From positions 1-6,441 of the forward strand of contig QMLZ01000167.1 in assembly GCA_003646995.1 (NCBI GenBank): a stretch of DNA of 6,441 nucleotides, given 5' to 3'. Source of the DNA: Deltaproteobacteria bacterium. GTDB lineage: Bacteria > Desulfobacterota > DSM-4660 > Desulfatiglandales > Desulfatiglandaceae. A program made the translations under genes and the position numbers. The notes under the pieces were generated by a model that saw only the letters and a program-made list of their open reading frames with translations, ran no database searches and had not been told where the DNA came from. Position 1 is the stretch's first letter. Each line of letters opens with the position of its first letter. Positions 1 to 4,200 of this stretch are shown in pieces.

Positions 1-2
1 AT

Positions 3-254
3 CAGACGTACGAGTCAAAAAGGTATGAAAAAGAGGACAACCATGGTATCAAACAATATTTGTCGCGATATCTGCTTGGGGGTTATTCTACTGCTGCAAT
101 ATTCGGAATAACTCCTTTGGCGGCACCCAACAGGTTTTATACTATGTTGGGTGACAGCGACAAAAAATTTAAAAAAATAATTTTTTGTTTTTTTGTAAAA
201 AGTTTTATATGTTTTCGATGTAACTTACTTCTAATGTTATCTGCTTTTTGGTAA
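3..254 (+). CDS. Possible C-terminal end of an unrecognised gene entering from the left (weak)
   Basis: This frame is open from the window edge to a TAA at 252-254. The first 55 or so residues look protein-like, with a charged start (YESKRYEKEDNHG) followed by a hydrophobic, Gly/Ala-rich stretch (YLLGGYSTAAIFGI, then PLAAPNRFYTMLGDSD). From about position 161 the frame reads through A and T tracts that look like a transcription terminator. It then overlaps the 3' end of the convergent gene by 50 bases, so the last 30 codons are probably not a natural C-terminus. Another frame stops at 109-111 and the remaining one at 152-154, so the true frame is unclear. It may be a decayed or frameshifted gene end or non-coding. 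No family is recognised. An internal TTG at 60 is not supported as a start. Confidence 0.2.
   Translation, partial: QTYESKRYEKEDNHGIKQYLSRYLLGGYSTAAIFGITPLAAPNRFYTMLGDSDKKFKKIIFCFFVKSFICFRCNLLLMLSAFW
124..153. repeat. Perfect 9-bp inverted repeat (stem-loop) CACCCAACA / TGTTGGGTG
   Basis: CACCCAACA at 124-132 is exactly reverse-complementary to TGTTGGGTG at 145-153, with a 12-base AT-rich loop. Five of nine pairs are G-C, so it would be the most stable simple hairpin in this left part. It sits 27 bases before a T-run on the plus strand (181-194). It could be part of a 3'-end structure of the upstream transcript, a processing site, or the end of a decayed mobile element. Nothing in the sequence decides between these. 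Confidence 0.5.
161..194. terminator. Likely bidirectional A/T-tract terminator between convergent genes
   Basis: CAAAAAATT (161-169) pairs with AATTTTTTG (179-187), a 9-bp arm around a 9-base A-rich loop. T-runs continue to 194 on the plus strand. Read on the minus strand, the A-runs at 162-167 and 171-177 become T-tracts starting about 28 bases after the stop codon of the 205-819 gene. Archaeal termination relies mainly on T-tracts, so the element fits a terminator for the minus-strand gene and possibly for any transcript coming from the left edge. The hairpin itself is weak because it is almost all A-T. Confidence 0.55.
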
Positions 255-819
255 TAATTGGTATTTTTCCAGATAAACCATTTAGATCTCCGGGTAGGAA
301 TCCCATTACATATATTGTCATTGTTAGATTTTCGCCATTTTCGAATGTTGTATTGCTTATCTCATAGTTTAATGATATGTTTATGCTTTGATCTTCTTTT
401 CCAAGCATTCCTTTTACTACGTTGACTGATTTAAATAGTGCAAGCATTGGGAAGATTCTACCTATCAATCCTCTTAATGGAAATATGTCCATAAGTCCTA
501 TTTTTCTTTTCATATAGGCGGTATAGAATATGCTCCTTGGGAATACGTATGTTCTGTTTGTTTCTTTAGTTACATCTAGATTTATTATTAACGTATCATT
601 CACTTGGTAAGTTGTTTCGTTTCCATCTGTTACGACATCTACTTCAAATGTCACACTCTGGTTCTCCAAGTTGATTTCAGGATATACTATTCCTAGCCAT
701 TCTTTCACTTCTGCGTTTATTTCTCCTGTTAGTACTGCATCTGCTTCTACTGCTGATGCAGCTAGAAGACTTATCATTAGAGTTGTAATCATTATGGTTG
801 TTTTTTTCATATGCTTCAT
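205..819 (-). CDS. Small secreted sequon-rich protein of unknown function (204 aa)
   Basis: This is a complete gene, ATG at 819 to TAA at 205-207, encoding 204 residues. The N-terminus is a classic Sec signal peptide: basic MKHMKK, a hydrophobic core at about 7-20, and an ASA cleavage-like site ending at residue 23 (an alternative ADA ends at 28). The mature protein carries seven N-x-S/T sequons at N53, N67, N74, N88, N147, N156 and N164. They fall in two beta-type, alternating segments (about 50-92 and 145-200). The hydrophobic, basic middle (about 92-140, including KRKIGLMDIF and GRIFPMLALF) has none and may contact membrane or a partner. There is no C-terminal membrane anchor and no cysteine. 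The start at 819 is chosen because GGTGAG lies just upstream; a second in-frame ATG at 810 would lie 12 bases from that site. The gene is divergent from the giant exported protein. I do not recognise the family. An extracellular glycoprotein is an inference from the signal peptide and sequons. Confidence 0.85.
   Translation of the reverse strand: MKHMKKTTIMITTLMISLLAASAVEADAVLTGEINAEVKEWLGIVYPEINLENQSVTFEVDVVTDGNETTYQVNDTLIINLDVTKETNRTYVFPRSIFYTAYMKRKIGLMDIFPLRGLIGRIFPMLALFKSVNVVKGMLGKEDQSINISLNYEISNTTFENGENLTMTIYVMGFLPGDLNGLSGKIPIITKKQITLEVSYIENI
751..819 (-). other. Signal peptide of the 204-aa secreted protein
   Basis: Residues 1-23: a lysine/histidine n-region, an uninterrupted hydrophobic h-region rich in Ile, Thr, Leu and Met, and small residues Ala-Ser-Ala at the -3 to -1 positions. 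Cleavage after residue 28 (ADA) is the alternative. There is no lipobox cysteine, so it is not a lipoprotein. Confidence 0.75.
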
Positions 820-822
820 ATT

Positions 823-828
823 CTCACC
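823..828 (-). promoter_or_regulatory. Ribosome binding site GGTGAG for the 204-aa gene
   Basis: On the minus strand GGTGAG lies three bases before the ATG at 819. GGTGA is complementary to the usual archaeal 16S rRNA 3' end. The spacing is short for M1, and long (12 bases) for the second ATG at 810, so either could be used; M1 gives the fuller basic n-region. Confidence 0.65.
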
Positions 829-857
829 ATTTTCTGTGATTTTTTGTTCAATATTTA

Positions 858-918
858 ATATGGATATAATACTATATAATATTTTCTATAAAAGTGATAT
901 GGATATAATATTATATAA
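858..918. repeat. 22-bp direct repeat, two copies 39 bp apart, one mismatch
   Basis: ATATGGATATAATA followed by C or T and TATATAA occurs at 858-879 and again at 897-918. The only difference is C at 872 against T at 911. The start-to-start period is 39 bp. The repeats end at both sides within one base, so this is a defined duplicated unit and not just general AT-richness. Both copies contain TATA-box-like sequence on both strands. They could be duplicated promoter elements or paired regulator sites for the minus-strand gene. Confidence 0.7.
871..880 (-). promoter_or_regulatory. Candidate TATA box for the 204-aa gene
   Basis: Read on the minus strand this is ATTATATAGT, centred about 56 bases upstream of the ATG at 819. 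With the usual archaeal spacing of about 25-27 bases from box A to the start of transcription, the leader would be roughly 30 bases and include the GGTGAG site. A second, stronger-looking TTTTATATAA lies at 911-920 in the other repeat copy and would give a leader of about 70 bases. The assignment is by position only. Confidence 0.4.
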
Positions 919-952
919 AAGCGAGTTTGATTTAATCTGGAGAAGATATCAG

Positions 953-975
953 GAGATATTGTTTGAGAATATCTC
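953..975. repeat. Perfect 8-bp inverted repeat GAGATATT / AATATCTC
   Basis: GAGATATT at 953-960 is the exact reverse complement of AATATCTC at 968-975, around a 7-base spacer. A related palindrome GATATC lies just left at 945-950. Arms of 8 bp on a 15-bp centre-to-centre spacing, placed between divergent promoters, suit a dimeric transcription factor site. A transcript hairpin is the alternative, but no T-run follows. Confidence 0.45.
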
Positions 976-997
976 TACTTTTATTAATCGGACAATA

Positions 998-1006
998 TTT
1001 ATATAG
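998..1006 (+). promoter_or_regulatory. Candidate TATA box for the giant protein gene
   Basis: TTTATATAG matches the archaeal box A pattern. It would start a transcript near 1025-1030 and leave a leader of about 90 bases before the ATG at 1119. TTATATATA at 1011-1019 is an equally placed alternative, and weaker A/T-rich elements occur closer to the gene. The choice is uncertain because the whole region is AT-rich. Confidence 0.35.
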
Positions 1007-1106
1007 TAAATTATATATACAACTAAATATAAACATTATGATTAAATAAAAATCCTTCAGAGTAACAAAATAAGATCAATCAAAAAATAGAAATCAAAAT
1101 AAATAT

Positions 1107-1113
1107 TGGGGAA
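1107..1113 (+). promoter_or_regulatory. Ribosome binding site TGGGGAA for the giant protein gene
   Basis: The run GGGG at 1108-1111 lies 7 bases before the ATG at 1119 and is the only G-rich segment in the surrounding A/T-rich leader. It is a partial match to a Shine-Dalgarno sequence and supports starting at 1119 or at the adjacent in-frame ATG at 1122. An in-frame TAA at 1071-1073 excludes a much earlier start, and no other ATG lies between. Confidence 0.55.
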
Positions 1114-1118
1114 TATAT

Positions 1119-1223
1119 ATGATGAAAACATATAGAAAAGACACCCATAGCTTAAAAAAGATAACCAGCATTTTAATAATACTCTTGCTTTTGACAACGA
1201 GCTTCTCAACAATGGTAAGCTCC
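1119..1223 (+). other. Signal peptide of the giant protein
   Basis: Residues 1-35. A basic n-region (KTYRKDTHSLKK) is followed by the hydrophobic core ITSILIILLLL at 15-25 and a small-residue, Ser/Thr-rich c-region (TTSFSTMVSS). Cleavage is likely around residues 30-36 but no single AxA site stands out. There is no lipobox. It indicates Sec export. Use of the second Met (1122) would shorten it by one residue without effect. Confidence 0.8.
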
Positions 1224-4200
1224 AAAGGGTTACTAACAAACATAACATCAAAAATAAACGATGCAAAAAACAAATTAGAACAACAAAAAAATGAAATATC
1301 GAAAAAAACCCGAACAGCTGATTTAAAAGAGAAAACACAAACAATAACTGAAAAAATCAAAAATAGAACCTCAATCACAAAAGATAGACTTAAAAAATTA
1401 AGAGAAGTACCTCTTTTTTCGTCACTTATAAACCTGATAAAACTAAGATCAGCAAGCTCAAAACTCAGTTTATATACAAATTATGCTGGAAAGGAAAAAA
1501 CATCACCTATACAGCTTGGGATACCAACAACAGTTGACATAGATGATGACGGTGATAAAGATATAAAAGCATCCTTTAGTATATACCCCTTTATAGAGAA
1601 ATCATTAAGTTTCTCATTTAATATTAGATTAAAGATTGATAGACTCTCAGGATTTGAAGATATTCATGAATTTTTCCAAACCTATGTTGAACTGACATTC
1701 CCAGGATTGCTATATATCAACCAAGCAGGTGATAAAGTACAATTTGGATATCAATCCGATAAAGGTGATGAAGTACCGGATACCTGCTACGTCACTTATA
1801 AATACCTACCTTACCTCTTCTTCAAAGAAAAACCAAAACATAAAGTCAGCTTAAGCCCAGGAACCGCTACAGATAAAGATAATCTTGCACTTGTATTTGC
1901 ATACTGTAACTATGATAATACTACCGATGAATACAGCACACGCAGCAGATGGATTACAACACTATCCCCTTCTGTCAAAACAGAAATAACATTCGGCGGA
2001 GCAGATGAATACTTCGGCCGGCAATTTAAACTAGAAACATCTAAACCATCATTAACAACCATTCATTACACCAGGTACAGCAATGGATCTGAATTTAACG
2101 GTGGACTGGTCATAGATAAAATCTCCAGTTTTAGTTTTGAAATGGAGATAACGCCATTCAAAAAAGGCGGAGGTAGAATAGAGTATATCCGAGACAGTTC
2201 AGACTCCGTTGATGTTACACTGTTTTTTAAGAAAAACAATACTGGGTACATATACGTTGATGATGTACCTCAACACGCTCGATTAAGCTGGACACCTGAA
2301 AAAAAGGGAGAAATAGAACTAAACACATTTAATAAAAGAATCAAACGTATCGGCATCCGCGATACACCCCCAAATCTACCAATCTTCAAAGCAAATGCAT
2401 ACATCGAAAATCTATCATCATTCATCAAATTCAACTGGAACTGGGAGCTAAAAAACGGTGGAAAACTCGATATATTCTGTGAAGAAGATGGTGTTTCCGC
2501 TCACATAATAACCCATGATTTGATAGGAACAGGAACCACCCTACTAGCAGACATTATTTCTAACGAAAACATTAACATGTCTATTTTCTGGGATTCATCA
2601 AAGAAAAGCTTTGGGATAAGACGTACAAACTCTGATATACAACTGGCGTTACATGTAAGAACCTCCAATGGAACAGCTTTCAACTTCTCAACGGGTATCA
2701 AAAATACAATAAATGGCCCTTTTGAAATAGTTCTTGGCGATCTTTTTGATGGAAAAGCAGATCTAACTTTTACAAGCAATACACTTGAGATATACAACCT
2801 AGATACAGAATTATATTTACCATCTGTTGGGACTTTCTTTGCTAAATTAAACAGTCTCAGCTTTGATAAATCACAAAGTGGAATAAGATTTGGTTTTTCA
2901 GCTAAAAAAGAAAATGAAAAATATAACTTAAGTTGTGAAATTGAGATATTTAACGGAGTTAAAATTAAAGGTTTTATAGTGGGATTCAATGAGATGCAGT
3001 TTTCTATACCAGATATTGATGTTGCAGGATATAAGCTCCATAAATACTCCTTTGAAATCTCTCAAGGATTTGTTGATTTTTATATAAGTCCGGATGGAAA
3101 CAGCGGGTATGTGATAATATCTGGAGGAATTGCAGTATCATTTTATAAAAGAGTTGAGAGACCAATTGGAACAACTATTGGACTTGTAAAAGGAACAGTT
3201 CAATTCGAAACAGAAAATGATAAATTAAACATCTCCTGGAAAAATGAAAGCGGACAAATGCAGATAAATGCTGATGGACGCGGTGTTGTTTCCCTCTCTG
3301 GTTTTGAGCTAATGATTAAAGACAAAATTGATGTCAAAATTCCGTTAATTGCAGGTAGATTTTACATTAATACAAAATGTAAAACAGGCTTTGTACAACT
3401 ATTCCTAGATGATAGTACTGCTTCATTTAACACCAACTTTAGTATCGATATTAAGGACTATATGAACATAACTCTAGGTTTTGATTTGGATGCTGATTTT
3501 ACTGTTGGTTTATCGGGGTACATTGCTTTCTCCTGGTATCACGGAACAGGTTTGAATATTACCACTTTTCAAGCAGATGGTACTGCAAGTTACGATGGAA
3601 CAATAGATATATACGACTTATATTTCAGGCAGAAAGGACCTAGATCTAGGATTTCTACTTCTGTTTCAGCAGACTCGATTTCTCTTTCTGGTGGTTTCAA
3701 AGTTAATGTTGATATATCTAAATTTGGCATTGATTTTGAATCTGAAGAAGGCACATCTTTGGAGATATGGTATTTCAAGTTCATTAATTTAAATGTCACT
3801 GCTATGAGACTATCATTCTTGAAATTATATCTTGGAGGAAGTGGAAAAATTTCCGCAGATGTCAATCAAAAACTTATTACTTTTGATGCAAACGTATTAC
3901 TCACCTTACTCAGCTTTTATTACTATTCAAAGATTCCTAATACTAGCGCTACAATTATCACCGGTGGCTTGCAGATACACGTTGGTGGAGAGATAACCCT
4001 CGATTTTAACAATAGATGCGTAAGCTTTGATGTATCTGGATTTTTCTCTCTTTCACAAGTTTCATTCCTACAAGAATACATTTCATCAGATGAAGAAAAA
4101 CACATATTTTTAGATTTTGGAACTTCTGCTAAAGCTAAAGGTAGGGTTAGTTGGACTAATGATAGTGCTAATTTATTTTTGGATATGACTAAACCTATTG

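Larger units (their letters stand above)
820..1118. other. Divergent intergenic control region (no gene)
   Basis: These 299 bases separate the two divergent start codons. They are very AT-rich and hold the promoter-like TATA elements, the 22-bp direct repeat and the inverted repeat listed separately. Open frames that cross it are antisense or readthrough shadows with no ribosome site and no protein-like composition. No tRNA or other structured RNA gene was found here. Confidence 0.7.

Noticed and set aside
1..204. tRNA, rRNA, CRISPR or insertion-sequence content at the left edge
   Set aside because: No T-arm or acceptor pairing, no spaced repeats and no transposase motif were found; the single stem-loop alone is not enough.
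818..830. Four-codon upstream frame ATG GTG AGA ATA TGA overlapping the start of the 204-aa gene
   Set aside because: It arises because the ribosome site GGTGAG is preceded by AT. It is too short to support and has no ribosome site of its own.
671..1006. Plus-strand open frame of 111 codons crossing the start of the secreted-protein gene
   Set aside because: It is antisense to the signal peptide region and continues into the AT-rich intergenic repeats. No ribosome site was seen and the composition is not protein-like.
1057..1378. Two overlapping minus-strand frames rich in Phe, Leu and Ile
   Set aside because: They are the complements of the A-rich start of the giant gene (Lys codons read as Phe). 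They have no promoter or ribosome site and lie opposite a strong coding frame.
2501..2989. 162-codon minus-strand open frame, the longest one opposite the giant gene
   Set aside because: The plus frame is continuous and has a consistent beta-repeat protein composition. The minus frame is Ser/Pro/Leu-rich shadow sequence without start signals.
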